A stretch of DNA of 64,000 nucleotides from Pseudomonas berkeleyensis (GTDB lineage Bacteria > Pseudomonadota > Gammaproteobacteria > Pseudomonadales > Pseudomonadaceae), in NCBI RefSeq assembly GCF_014109765.1, contig NZ_CP059139.1:1798001-1862000 (forward strand), written 5' to 3'. The notes under the pieces are model-generated. The model worked only from the letters and a program-made list of their open reading frames with translations. It was not told where the DNA came from and did not search any database. The position numbers and the translations under genes were made by a program. Every line of letters begins with the position of its first letter. Positions within the stretch are counted from its first letter, which is position 1. Positions 8,796 to 16,874 of this stretch are shown here, piece by piece.

Positions 8796-9254
8796 TCAGC
8801 CACCACGGTGTTCATCGTTCAGTCCAAGCAGTTCCGGCCGGCTGCCGAACAGCTGCATCACATCGTTCACCGACATCCACCAGTCGTCGTGCCATTTGAG
8901 CACGCGCAGGCGTTTGTCTGCCGCGTTCAGTTGCCGGTAGCTCGGCAGGTTGGCGCTGCTGAACAGGTGCGGCAACAGGGCCTGGCACAACCACTCGCGC
9001 AGGCGCTCGGCTCGTGGGCTGGTGCTGTGCAGGCTCAGGCGCAGCAGGTTCTCCAGATCGATCATGGCCTGCGGCGTTTCTTCGTTGCCGAACAAGATGC
9101 CGTCGGGGCGGCAGTGGCTCAGCAGCGCCGCGTGTTCGTCAGCCAGTTCCAGTGCCTGGCAGATAGGCTGCGCGGCGAACCAGAAACGACCATCCGCGGC
9201 TCGCTGCACAGTGAGGCGGATGTCTTCGAAGCTGGGGTTGAGTGGACTGATCAT
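8796..9254 (-). CDS. BRO-N-like (phage antirepressor N-domain) protein, 152 aa
   Basis: The product resembles the BRO-N fold found in phage and baculovirus antirepressors: an opening strand pair ending FWFAAQPICQALEL, and a helix REWLCQALLPHLF near residue 85-95, where BRO-N proteins usually carry a conserved R..W...VLP. The C-terminal 50 residues hold KWHDDWWMSVNDVMQLFG. There is no adjoining phage gene. It is divergent from an HTH regulator with a palindrome between them, so the pair may be a self-contained switch. A second protein of similar type is at 22256. Family assignment is by pattern only. Confidence 0.6.
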   Translation of the reverse strand: MISPLNPSFEDIRLTVQRAADGRFWFAAQPICQALELADEHAALLSHCRPDGILFGNEETPQAMIDLENLLRLSLHSTSPRAERLREWLCQALLPHLFSSANLPSYRQLNAADKRLRVLKWHDDWWMSVNDVMQLFGSRPELLGLNDEHRGG

Positions 9255-9294
9255 GGCGCCTCCTTGTGCACGAAATAAAACCCTGTGAATCGCG

Positions 9295-9313
9295 ATGAAA
9301 TCATGAATTTCAT
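9295..9313. promoter_or_regulatory. Candidate operator palindrome between BRO-N-like and HTH genes
   Basis: ATGAAAT-CATGA-ATTTCAT is a perfect 7-base inverted repeat with a 5-base spacer, in the 116-bp AT-rich gap between the divergent genes. Size and location fit the binding site of a dimeric HTH repressor such as the product of the gene at 9371. Confidence 0.5.
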
Positions 9314-9370
9314 TTAAAATACAACTGAATGTTCAATCAAGCATGGAAGCGGAATTTAACGTCCGCGTCC

Positions 9371-9784
9371 ATGACCGAGAAAACAGAATTCGCCCAGCGC
9401 TTGCGCAGTGCCATGATCGCGGCTGGCTATCCAGATCGCCCAGCCGTGCTGGAGCGTGAGTTCAACTCGCGCTACTGGGGGCGCTCCGTGACCTTCCAGG
9501 CCGTTTCGCGTTGGCTGCGCGGCGAGGCGATCCCTTCCCAGGACAAGCTGCAGGTGCTGGCCGAGTGGCTGCGTGTCGAACCGCAGGAGCTGCGCTTCGG
9601 TGAGCGCGCTGCGGCCACCGTGCGTGAGCAGCGTGGTCGTTGGGAGGATCCGAAGTTCTATCAGGAACGTGAGGTCATCGAGGCCTTTCTGGGCCTGCCG
9701 ATGCCGCAGCGCAAAGTCGTGCGTGAAGTGGTCATGGCCTTGGCCGTTGCAGCCAAGGCCGATACCGACAAGAAGCCCGGCTAA
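9371..9784 (+). CDS. HTH-type (phage-repressor-like) transcriptional regulator, 137 aa
   Basis: The N-terminal 70 residues form a five-helix XRE/Cro-like DNA-binding domain: EFAQRLRSAMIAAGY, then VTFQAVSRWLRGEAIPSQDKL split around the recognition helix, followed by LAEWLRVEPQELRFG. The C-terminal half (about 75-137) is helical with FLGLPMPQRKVVREVVMALA and has no peptidase (LexA-like) motif. No clear ribosome site precedes the ATG at 9371; an in-frame ATG at 9329 is an alternative start. Probably regulates itself and the divergent BRO-N-like gene. Confidence 0.8.
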   Translation: MTEKTEFAQRLRSAMIAAGYPDRPAVLEREFNSRYWGRSVTFQAVSRWLRGEAIPSQDKLQVLAEWLRVEPQELRFGERAAATVREQRGRWEDPKFYQEREVIEAFLGLPMPQRKVVREVVMALAVAAKADTDKKPG

Positions 9785-9886
9785 CGCTGAGCGTCGCGCT
9801 GGCTTTCATTTCCCTGCCTGGCCCTGGGTCAGTTCTCGCCTGCACCCTGAGTGAGGCGGCGGGTTGTCGCCAGGCAGATGTTCATT

Positions 9887-10708
9887 TCATCCCAGCAATT
9901 CGGCGAATGCCTTGTCTGCCTCCAGCACGGCGGGCAGCGCCTGGAACAGTTTGCTCAGGTCGACCTCCTCGAACAGTGGACCTTCCAGGCTCTGTTGAGC
10001 CTGCTCGCTCACACCGTCGAGTTCGATGGTCTCGCCGATCAGTACCGATTGCGCCACCAGCCGGGCATAGACCCCGTCGTCCGGCGCCTGGCTGGGGCGG
10101 GCCTGGTAGCCGATGGCGTGCTGGATCAGTTGCGGCAATTGCCAGCGGCGTGCCAGTTCTGCGCCTACCTCCGGGTAGCCGAAGCCCAGTTGCAGGGTTT
10201 CCTCGGCGGCATGAGCGGCGGCTTCGCGCTGCGGTTGGCGGTTGAGGCGGCGGGCAAAGTCCGGCGCGCCAGCCTGGATCAGCAATTCGCCGATGTTGTG
10301 CATCATCCCGCAGGTGAAGGCGGCGTCGGCATCCAATTGCAACTGCCTGGCCAGGGTGCGGGCGATGCTCGCCACGCGGAAGCTGTTGAGCCAGAAGGCC
10401 TTCAGGTCGAAGCCGGTGTCTACCTTGAACGCGCCGGTCACCGCCGAGGCCATCACCAGCGTGCGCAGGGTGTTGAAGCCTAGGCGCATGGCCGCATCTT
10501 CCACGCTGGTGGCTTCTCGAGCGCCACGAAAACGCGCCGAGTTGGCCAGGCGCAACACCTTGGCGGCGATCACCGGGTCACGTTCGATGTTGCGTGCCAC
10601 GCTTTCCAGGTTGGCGCTGGGGTTGTCGAACTGCTGGATCAGCTCCTGCGCGACCTTGGGGATGCTGGGCAGGCTATGCAGTTCGGCGAAGAGGTGTTCG
10701 ATATCCAT
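9887..10708 (-). CDS. HDOD-domain signalling protein
   Basis: A 273-residue cytoplasmic protein made of one HDOD domain: LHSLPSIPKVAQELIQ at the start, IERDPVIAAKVLRLANSARF (the helix that opens HDOD), and MHNIGELLI in place of the HD metal-binding pair. HDOD proteins resemble HD phosphohydrolases but have usually lost catalysis and act in signal networks linked to c-di-GMP, stress or competence. It stands alone. The partner cannot be told from context. Confidence 0.88.
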   Translation of the reverse strand: MDIEHLFAELHSLPSIPKVAQELIQQFDNPSANLESVARNIERDPVIAAKVLRLANSARFRGAREATSVEDAAMRLGFNTLRTLVMASAVTGAFKVDTGFDLKAFWLNSFRVASIARTLARQLQLDADAAFTCGMMHNIGELLIQAGAPDFARRLNRQPQREAAAHAAEETLQLGFGYPEVGAELARRWQLPQLIQHAIGYQARPSQAPDDGVYARLVAQSVLIGETIELDGVSEQAQQSLEGPLFEEVDLSKLFQALPAVLEADKAFAELLG

Positions 10709-10790
10709 GGCTGGTTCCGCTACAGATGCTTGCTGGGATAAGCCGGAGCATAACCAGCAAGGGAGTTGGAGTCAGCGTGATAAAGGCGTC

Positions 10791-10818
10791 AGCGCGGCTT
10801 ATTTTCATAAGCCGCGCT
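10791..10818 (-). terminator. Terminator of the ecotin gene
   Basis: A perfect 11-bp stem (AGCGCGGCTTA 10791-10801, TAAGCCGCGCT 10808-10818) with a 6-base loop lies 59 bases past the ecotin stop codon. On the minus strand it is followed by a short CCTTTAT tract, so it acts as a weak-tail intrinsic terminator in that direction. Confidence 0.6.
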
Positions 10819-10876
10819 GGGCAACCTGTGCCGATGGGCTATCTGTGACGGGAAAGGCTATCGCGCGAGACGCCTG

Positions 10877-11353
10877 TCACTGGCGCGGTGCTTGGGTGAC
10901 GTCGCTGCCGGCCGACCAGATGCGATAGCGCACCTCGACGTCCGATGGTGCGTAGATCACCAGCGGCAGCTTGCTGTTGTAACGCACCAGTTGCGGCTCG
11001 CCGCCAACGCGCACGAAGGCCGGTTTACGGCTGCCGTCCGGGCAGGCCATCAGCGTGCTCATTGCCGGACCGACCTGGCCCAGCTCGTAATAGCTGTAGC
11101 CCCAGCCTTCCACGGTCTTTTCCTGCCACTGGCCACCCAGGCGCTGCTGGTTGCAGTCCACTTCCAGGGTTTTGCCGGCGATGATCTCCACCTTGTGCTC
11201 GGCTTCGTCGGCCTGCGCTGGCAGCTCGATCACATGGCGGTTGTAGCCGTCGGCAGCAGCGGGGTAGGGCTTGAGTGCCTCGGGCGTGGCGGCGCAGGCT
11301 GCCAGGGGCAGGGCGCAGGCGAGGGTGAACAGCGGCAGTTTGAGTCGATTCAT
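10877..11353 (-). CDS. eco: Ecotin, periplasmic serine protease inhibitor
   Basis: A 158-residue precursor with a Sec signal peptide ([21 protein letters not shown]). The mature part carries ecotin landmarks: [30 protein letters not shown] at the reactive loop, [23 protein letters not shown]. Ecotin dimers block trypsin-like and elastase-like proteases. The predicted P1 residue is Leu (STL|MACPD), where the E. coli protein has Met, so chymotrypsin/elastase-like targets are expected. The two cysteines of the disulfide are kept. An LAAC sequence in the signal peptide could also read as a lipobox. Confidence 0.93.
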   Translation of the reverse strand: MNRLKLPLFTLACALPLAACAATPEALKPYPAAADGYNRHVIELPAQADEAEHKVEIIAGKTLEVDCNQQRLGGQWQEKTVEGWGYSYYELGQVGPAMSTLMACPDGSRKPAFVRVGGEPQLVRYNSKLPLVIYAPSDVEVRYRIWSAGSDVTQAPRQ

Positions 11354-11485
11354 GAGAGTTCCTTGCTGAAAGACCTTGTGGGTCGTCCGTGGTTGGAAAC
11401 CGCCGGATCGGCGGAGGAGCACTGACCGTTGTGAATAGGTCAGGTTCCTGGGTTTTTCAAGCAAGGTTGCCGCTGTCAGGCCGCG

Positions 11486-11833
11486 TCAGGCGAACACGAA
11501 GTACTTGCGCACTGTCTCGACCACTTCCCAGGTGCCTTTCATACCGGGCTCGACCACGAAGATATCGCCAGCCTTGAGGTGAATCGGCTGCATGCCGTCC
11601 GGGGTGATGATGCAGTAGCCTTCCTGGAAGTGGCAGTACTCCCACTTCACATACTCCACCCGCCATTTACCGGGGGTGCAGATCCAGGTGCCCATGATCT
11701 TGCTGCCGTCATCGGAGGTGTAGGCGTTGAGGTTGACGGTGTGCGGCTCACCCTCGATACGCTCCCATTTGCAGGCGTCGACGACAGGCATCGGCTGGGT
11801 ATCGCGCAGGACGGTGATCGGTTTGTTGGCCAT
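11486..11833 (-). CDS. Cupin-domain protein
   Basis: The 115-residue protein is a single small cupin barrel: GTWICTPGKWRVEYVKWEYCHFQEGYCIITPDG, with the closing motif HLKAGDIFVVEPGMKGTWEVVETVRKYF. It belongs to the cupin_3 type (formerly DUF861), whose best-known members are (S)-ureidoglycine aminohydrolase-like and enhancer proteins. The usual metal histidines are only partly present, so activity is uncertain. The ATG at 11833 is taken with the family start MANKPITVLRD. Confidence 0.8.
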   Translation of the reverse strand: MANKPITVLRDTQPMPVVDACKWERIEGEPHTVNLNAYTSDDGSKIMGTWICTPGKWRVEYVKWEYCHFQEGYCIITPDGMQPIHLKAGDIFVVEPGMKGTWEVVETVRKYFVFA

Positions 11834-11936
11834 GGGGCGCTCCAGTGAAATGATCGAAAGGGCGTTCACCATAGAGCGCCAGGACGACGCTCGGTTGTCT
11901 GGGGTCGACATGGGCGTGCGCATTCGCGCAGCCGAT

Positions 11937-12794
11937 TCAGGCTGGCAAAGGTGGGCGTGTGCGTAACGTGAGACCGGCGTGCACCATCAGCGTGACGATC
12001 ACCAGCGCGCCGCCATACAGCGTTGCCTGGGCCGGCACTTCGCTCAGGAAATACCAGACCCACAAGGTGCCCAGCACGCTTTCCAGCAAATAGAACAAGG
12101 CAACCTCGGCTGAGGGCAGGTAGCGTGTCGCGTTGTTGATCAGCAAGGTGGCCAGCGGCATTTGCAGCAGCCCCATGACGGCCAGCGCCAGATAGCTGGC
12201 CCCGTCCAGGCCGAACGGCTGGGCCATGGGCAAGCTGATCAACGCCGCGGCCAGGCCGCCCAGCGCAATCAGCGGCATGCGTTCGAGGCTGGGGTGTCTG
12301 CGCAACAAGGTGAGGTTGGCGCCTAGCGCTGCCGAAGACAGCAGCGCATAGACATTGCCGAGCAGATCGCTGCTCGTGAAGGAGCCGGCGAATACCAGCA
12401 CGATGCCCAGCGTCGCCACGCTGATCGCCAGCCAGGTGCGCAGTGCTACCGGCTCGTGCAGGAAGAAACGGGTAAGGAGTGCGGCGAACAGCGGTGCGGT
12501 GCTCAGTATGACCACCACGTTGGCCACCGTGGTGTGGATGATCGCCAGCACGAAGAAGATCGAGATCAGTGCCAGCAGGAGGGCCGATGTGGCACTGAGC
12601 AGCGGCTGCGCGCGGATGCTCGCACGGCTTCTGGTCGACAGCGAGAACGCGCCAAGGGCGAGGAACATCAACAGCCCGCGCCAGAACACGATACTCCAGC
12701 CGTCCGCCTGCACCAGACGTACCAACAGGCCATCGAAGCTGAGCACCACGATTCCAGTGGTGACGAGCAGCAAGCCGCGTGCTGAGTCTTTCAT
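11937..12794 (-). CDS. EamA/RhaT-type drug/metabolite exporter (DMT superfamily)
   Basis: An inner-membrane protein of 285 residues with ten hydrophobic helices in two EamA repeats (about 8-130 and 145-275). GIVVLSFDGLLVRLVQADGWSIVFWRG at the start and PSAEVALFYLLESVLGTLWVWYF in the second repeat are typical. Members export amino acids or metabolites; the substrate cannot be read from sequence. It is the only gene on this strand before the LysR gene, with a 404-bp spacer. Confidence 0.88.
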   Translation of the reverse strand: MKDSARGLLLVTTGIVVLSFDGLLVRLVQADGWSIVFWRGLLMFLALGAFSLSTRSRASIRAQPLLSATSALLLALISIFFVLAIIHTTVANVVVILSTAPLFAALLTRFFLHEPVALRTWLAISVATLGIVLVFAGSFTSSDLLGNVYALLSSAALGANLTLLRRHPSLERMPLIALGGLAAALISLPMAQPFGLDGASYLALAVMGLLQMPLATLLINNATRYLPSAEVALFYLLESVLGTLWVWYFLSEVPAQATLYGGALVIVTLMVHAGLTLRTRPPLPA

Positions 12795-13198
12795 CCTGAT
12801 TCCCCTGGCATGCCGTTATCCGGTTGTCTGTTGCACCTCGCCGGGATAGTCGGCGATATGCGGTTCAGGTGTCCGTTTGATGATCGCGTGAGTCGAGGCC
12901 GCTGGCCTGTCCAGACACGTCCCGGGCATGTGCGGTTCGCGACGTTCGCTAATGAGTGGCGGCTTTCCTTCTCCGCTGTCCGTGTGGGCAGGCCAGCAGC
13001 GTGCTCATCGCCGCGATGCTGTTCACTTAAGGTCGTGTGCGTCCTGCTCCCCTCTCCCATTTATGGGGGAGGGGTTGGGGGAGAGGGCTGAAATCATTAC
13101 GAAACTGCTAGTTTTCCCCTCTCCCCTGAGGGGCGAGGGGATTGATCGCGTCCAACCGTTTCTTATGTGAGCAGCACTATGCTCATCACCGGATCTGC
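12795..13198. other. 404-bp intergenic region with two CCCCTC hairpins
   Basis: No credible gene. It holds two GC-rich stem-loops: CCCCTCTCCC/GGGGGAGGGG (13049-13074) and the longer CCCCTC-type stem at 13116-13140. Both carry the same CCCCTC/GAGGGG arms, which recur near 27794, so they belong to a dispersed intergenic repeat. They lie past the end of the LysR gene and may end its transcript. The rest (12795-13045) holds only the promoter region of the EamA gene. Confidence 0.5.
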
Positions 13199-14218
13199 TT
13201 AGTCGTTTGCGCTGTCGGATTTACCCTGCCAGTTGCCGCCAGGGCGCGGCTTCAGTTCTGGCGGCAAGGCCAGCAGCAGGTAATCCATGAACAGGCGAAC
13301 CTTGGGCGTCAGCTCGTAGCGGTCACGCACGCATAGGTAGTAATCCAGCGGGGCACTGGTCGCCCGGCTGCGTGTGGGCGTCGCGGAAGAGAACAGCTCC
13401 ACCAGTTCACCGCGTGCCAGGTAGGGTTCGGCGACGAAGGAGGCCAGGCGGGTGACGCCGCCACCTGCTGCCGCGCACAGGGCGAGGGCGTCGATATCGT
13501 TACTGCTCATGCTTGCCCTGACCTGCGCATCGAAGTGCAGGCCGTCACGCACGAAGCCCCAGCGCAGGAAACGTCCGTCGACAGCGATGCGAAACAGCAG
13601 GCAGTCGTGATCGCGCAGATCCTCCGGCTCGTTCGGCCGCCCGGCGCGCTGCAAGTAGGACGGGGCGGCACAGAAACGAGTCTGCGCGGTGGCGATGTGC
13701 CGGGCGACCAGGCCATCCTGTAACTGCTGTTCGATGTGGATGCTGACGTCCACGCCTTCCTGGATGTGGTCGACACTGCCGTCGGTGGTCAGCAATTCGC
13801 AGCGGATGCGTGGATGGCGAGCCATGAAGCCGGGGATCAGCGGTGCAAGTACGTGGCGGCCGAAAGCGGCACTGGCGGCGATGCGCAGCAGGCCACGGGG
13901 TTCGTCCTGCAGGTCGGCCACGGCGGCGCGGGCCAGCTCCAGTTCCTGGATCACGCTCTGCACCCGCTCGAAGTACAGCGCACCGGCATCGGTGAGCGCC
14001 AGGCTGCGGGTGGTACGGGTCAGCAGGCGTGTGCCCAGGCTCTGCTCCAGGCGAGCGATGTTCTGGCTCGCTGCAGCGGCGCTGATGCCCTGTAGCCTGG
14101 CGCCAGCGGCGATGCTGCCGCTTTCCACGGCTTTGACGAAGCTCTCCAGGCCGCGCAGGGTATCCGTGCTTTTGCTTTCCAATGCTCGATCAATCCGTAA
14201 GTTAAGCTTGATACTCAA
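13199..14218 (-). CDS. LysR-family transcriptional regulator
   Basis: The 339-residue product has an N-terminal winged HTH (LRGLESFVKAVESGSIAAGARLQGISAAAASQNIARLEQSLGTRL across residues 21-66) and a substrate-binding domain (about 105-310) of the AaeR/CrgA type. There is no ATG. The TTG at 14218 follows AAAGGT at good distance, but a perfect inverted repeat overlaps it, so a TTG at 14182 is a realistic alternative. It is divergent from a DUF2798 gene and probably controls it. Confidence 0.85.
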   Translation of the reverse strand: MSIKLNLRIDRALESKSTDTLRGLESFVKAVESGSIAAGARLQGISAAAASQNIARLEQSLGTRLLTRTTRSLALTDAGALYFERVQSVIQELELARAAVADLQDEPRGLLRIAASAAFGRHVLAPLIPGFMARHPRIRCELLTTDGSVDHIQEGVDVSIHIEQQLQDGLVARHIATAQTRFCAAPSYLQRAGRPNEPEDLRDHDCLLFRIAVDGRFLRWGFVRDGLHFDAQVRASMSSNDIDALALCAAAGGGVTRLASFVAEPYLARGELVELFSSATPTRSRATSAPLDYYLCVRDRYELTPKVRLFMDYLLLALPPELKPRPGGNWQGKSDSAND

Positions 14219-14223
14219 CTTAC
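14197..14223. promoter_or_regulatory. Candidate LysR-type operator
   Basis: GTAAGTT (14197-14203) and AACTTAC (14217-14223) form a perfect 7-base inverted repeat with a 13-base spacer, in the gap between the divergent lysR and DUF2798 genes. The spacing agrees with a LysR-type recognition site (T-N11-A core). It overlaps the proposed TTG start of the regulator. Confidence 0.45.
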
Positions 14224-14296
14224 CTTTGCCCCTCTACCGCGGCAATCCCTGGTCTCGTTAGAGTGCCTCGCACCTTATCAAACCGGTACCGCGCCC

Positions 14297-14566
14297 ATGC
14301 CCGATCTCGAACTCACGCCCTCTGCCACGCGAAGCTGGAAGCTGCCTGCCCGCGCCATGCCCGTGGCGTTCGCCTTCTTCATGTCGGCGATCATGGCCAT
14401 GCTCATGTGCCTGGTGATCACTGCTGCCAACAGGGGGATCGGCGACGGCTATCTGCAAGCCGTGCTGAGCGCCTACAGCCTGGCGATGCCGGTGGCATTC
14501 GTCTGCGTGATGCTGGTTCGGCCCATCGTGCTCAAGCTGGTCAGCCTGACGGTGCGTATGCCCTGA
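14297..14566 (+). CDS. DUF2798 small membrane protein
   Basis: An 89-residue protein with two transmembrane helices (about 20-42 and 55-80) and short polar ends, matching the DUF2798 pattern MPVAFAFFMSAIMAMLMC ... YLQAVLSAYSLAMPVAFV. Members are commonly found divergent from a LysR regulator, as here. Function unknown. Confidence 0.85.
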   Translation: MPDLELTPSATRSWKLPARAMPVAFAFFMSAIMAMLMCLVITAANRGIGDGYLQAVLSAYSLAMPVAFVCVMLVRPIVLKLVSLTVRMP

Positions 14567-14668
14567 ATCGGTAGCGCCGGGCGGGGCGCGCCGGCACGTC
14601 GAAAGCATGCGCTATCGACGCGTTGCTTGAGCTATGATGCGTGCCCCTCGACATCCCGGCAGGTCATC

Positions 14669-15412
14669 ATGTCCGGCAATGCCCTCTACACCGACCTGTC
14701 GGGTTACTACGACCTGATGTGCGCGGATATCGACTATCAGGCGCAGAGCCACTGTATCCATCGCCTGCAGCAACTGTTCGGCAATGGCGGCAAGCGTCAC
14801 CTCGACCTGGCCTGCGGCACCGGCCCGCATGTGCGGCATTTTCTCGATGCGGGTTATGCCAGTACCGGTCTCGACATCAATCAACCGATGCTCGACCGCG
14901 CTGCCTTGCGCTGCCCCGAGGCGCGCTTCGACCTGCAGGACATGTGCGGTTTCAGCGTGGAAACGCCGCTGGATCTGATCACCTGCTTTCTCTACTCCAT
15001 CCACTACAGCGCCAGCATCGAACGGCTCAAGGCCTGCATCGCCAGCGTGCATGGCGCCCTGGCGAGCGGTGGGGTGTTCTGTTTCAACGCGGTGGACAAG
15101 CAGCGCATCGACAACACCTCGTTCGTCTCCCACAGCGCACGTTACGCCGAGGGCCAGTTTCGCTTCAGCTCCGCTTGGTACTACCGCGGCGAGGGCGAGC
15201 AGCAGGCGCTACGGCTGCGCATCGAGCGAAGCGTGGATGGGCAGACCGAGGTCTGGGACGACGAACATCCCATGGTCGCAGTGAGTTTTGTCGAGTTGCA
15301 GGCGCTACTGGAGCCGTACTTCGAGGTGCAGGTGCTGGAACATGATTACCAGCGGCTGATGCCCTGGGATAACGCATCAGGCAATGCACTGTTCGCCTGT
15401 ATCAAGCGCTGA
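14669..15412 (+). CDS. Class I SAM-dependent methyltransferase
   Basis: A 247-residue soluble protein with a Rossmann methyltransferase domain. Motif I is HLDLACGTGPHVRHF (about residues 43-57); an acidic strand-2 residue follows in STGLDINQPML. The first residues NALYTDLSGYYDLMCADIDY resemble small-molecule or glycine N-methyltransferase-like enzymes of the Methyltransf_25 family. The substrate is unknown. CAGG lies upstream of the ATG at 14669. Confidence 0.85.
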   Translation: MSGNALYTDLSGYYDLMCADIDYQAQSHCIHRLQQLFGNGGKRHLDLACGTGPHVRHFLDAGYASTGLDINQPMLDRAALRCPEARFDLQDMCGFSVETPLDLITCFLYSIHYSASIERLKACIASVHGALASGGVFCFNAVDKQRIDNTSFVSHSARYAEGQFRFSSAWYYRGEGEQQALRLRIERSVDGQTEVWDDEHPMVAVSFVELQALLEPYFEVQVLEHDYQRLMPWDNASGNALFACIKR

Positions 15413-15450
15413 TGGATGGAGCAGGGCACTCCACGTGGTGCCCGACGACG

Positions 15451-15756
15451 CTACTCCGACAGCTCCTTGCCGCAGTGCAGGCAGTTGGGCGTTGCTGGGT
15501 CGTGCTGGCGGCCGGCGCGTTCGTCGACACGCTCATGTGGCAACTCCCCGCATGAGGGGCAGGAATAGTCGGTGATCGCGTGGTGCAGGCGATAGAGATT
15601 GACCAGCACACCCGCAATTACCACGGCCATGGCGATCAGCAGCTCGCCTCCCATGCCAAAGATGGCCAGGACGAACAGCCCGATCACCAACACCGCAAGC
15701 AACGATTCGAGGAAGTTGGATTGCATGCGCTGACGGTCATAGTCTTGAGGAGTCAT
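15451..15756 (-). CDS. Small membrane protein with C-terminal zinc-ribbon-like cysteines
   Basis: The 101-residue product begins MTPQDYDRQRMQSNF, has two closely spaced hydrophobic segments (about 17-55), then a cytosolic or periplasmic tail with two CxxC pairs: CPSCGELPHE and CLHCGKE, which would bind one zinc. I do not recognise a named family. The ATG at 15756 follows GAGG on the minus strand. Function unknown. Confidence 0.7.
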   Translation of the reverse strand: MTPQDYDRQRMQSNFLESLLAVLVIGLFVLAIFGMGGELLIAMAVVIAGVLVNLYRLHHAITDYSCPSCGELPHERVDERAGRQHDPATPNCLHCGKELSE

Positions 15757-15985
15757 GGACTCAGCTTCCTTGTTGTTATCCCCCGAATCCTGCCGATATA
15801 GCACTCTGCTGGCAACCACCGGCGCGACGAGCAGGGTGGGTACCTTCACGGCTTTTCTCCTTCGGCCGCTCTGCCATGGTCTTTCTCCTTAGCCGGGATG
15901 GGCCTGCGCAGCCGGGGGAACCGCTCTCCTGAGTCAAGGGTCTATGGTTCTGACCGCGTCTTGGACGCCAAGAAGGAGCTTTGCC

Positions 15986-16144
15986 ATGGATCTTATCCGC
16001 ATCTTGATCGCTATCATCCTGCCGCCGCTGGGGGTGTTCCTGCAGGTGGGTTTTGGCGGTGCGTTCTGGCTCAACATCCTGCTGACGCTGCTGGGTTACA
16101 TCCCAGGCATCGTCCATGCGGTCTATATCATCGCCAAGCGCTAG
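15986..16144 (+). CDS. YqaE/Pmp3-family membrane proteolipid
   Basis: A 52-residue protein too short for many gene finders but clear: MDLIRILIAIILPPLGVFLQVGFGGAFWLNILLTLLGYIPGIVHAVYIIAKR, given here only to note its two membrane helices and the PPLGVFL and GYIPGIVHA signatures. The family (yeast Pmp3, plant RCI2, E. coli YqaE) is tied to salt, cold and membrane-potential stress. AAGGAG lies before the ATG. A 7-bp hairpin (16143-16160) overlapping the stop codon probably ends the transcript. Confidence 0.92.
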   Translation: MDLIRILIAIILPPLGVFLQVGFGGAFWLNILLTLLGYIPGIVHAVYIIAKR

Positions 16145-16160
16145 AGGCTCGGCAGCCTCT
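16143..16160 (+). terminator. Hairpin at the end of the YqaE-like gene
   Basis: AGAGGCT (16143-16149) pairs with AGCCTCT (16154-16160) around a CGGC loop, beginning inside the stop codon. No long T-run follows. Confidence 0.4.
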
Positions 16161-16192
16161 ACAGGCATGCATGACTGAGCCTGGTGTGACGC

Positions 16193-16798
16193 CTACCTGT
16201 CTCGCTCGGTATTGCGGCGAGGCAGGTATAACTTGGTCATCACCGCCCATTGTAGAGGGAGCGCGTCCTCCAGCAGCACGGCCCCTACCTTGAGTTGCAC
16301 ACATGCCGGGTCGTTGCCTGCGTAAGTGACCGCTTCGTCGATGGCCTGCTTCCAGGTCTGCTCGTCAAATCCCACGCCTATCTGGATCACACTGCCGGTC
16401 GCTGCAGACTGGTCGGCCGCGAGAAGGCGTGACATGTACCAGAAGTCATCGGAGGCGCTGAGAAGCATCTTGCCGCGGTTGTTGTTGGCGAACGGCACCT
16501 TCAGTTCGATGTAGTGGTAGCCGTTGGTCTCAGCATCACGCGCCCACAGGTCGCATTGCTTGGTTTCGCGATCCATCTGCCCGCGCCGCTGATCCAGCCA
16601 GACTTTGTACTCGACCCCGACATCCGTCTGAGGCAGCAGCCCGTAGCGTTCAGCCAGCCACAGATAAAGCTCGATCTTGAACCAGCCTTCGAAACCGTTG
16701 CGCAGTCTGGATAGCTGTTTCAGGGCTGGGGTGCGGCGATCTTGCAGATCGTTCAGGAACGCCTGAAAGGTATCGGCGACATGTGTAATGCCGGGCAT
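16193..16798 (-). CDS. Hypothetical protein with a PD-(D/E)XK nuclease-like core
   Basis: The 201-residue product starts MPGITHVADTFQAFL, with GGGAG before its ATG. An N-terminal helical part (1-60) contains RNGFEGWFKIELYLWLAER. Then QCDLWARDAETNGYHYIELKVPF has the spacing of a PD-(D/E)XK centre: the Asp of CDLW, and E-x-K in IELKV. This pattern is usual for restriction-like and repair nucleases, but no partner methylase or helicase is near. Function is inference. It is the last of three same-strand hypotheticals. Confidence 0.6.
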   Translation of the reverse strand: MPGITHVADTFQAFLNDLQDRRTPALKQLSRLRNGFEGWFKIELYLWLAERYGLLPQTDVGVEYKVWLDQRRGQMDRETKQCDLWARDAETNGYHYIELKVPFANNNRGKMLLSASDDFWYMSRLLAADQSAATGSVIQIGVGFDEQTWKQAIDEAVTYAGNDPACVQLKVGAVLLEDALPLQWAVMTKLYLPRRNTERDR

Positions 16799-16874
16799 CG
16801 GAACTCCCGTCGTATGGATGGCTGTGCAAGGGGCGCGGCGCTTGGCTGTACGGCCATGAGCAGCGCGCAGGCGG

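Noticed and set aside
8796..9784. A prophage around the BRO-N-like and HTH genes
   Set aside because: No integrase, terminase, capsid, tail or att-like repeat is found on either side, and the neighbours are common chromosome genes.
12795..13198. Small open frames in the EamA-lysR gap
   Set aside because: They pass through the two CCCCTC hairpins and have no family or ribosome site.
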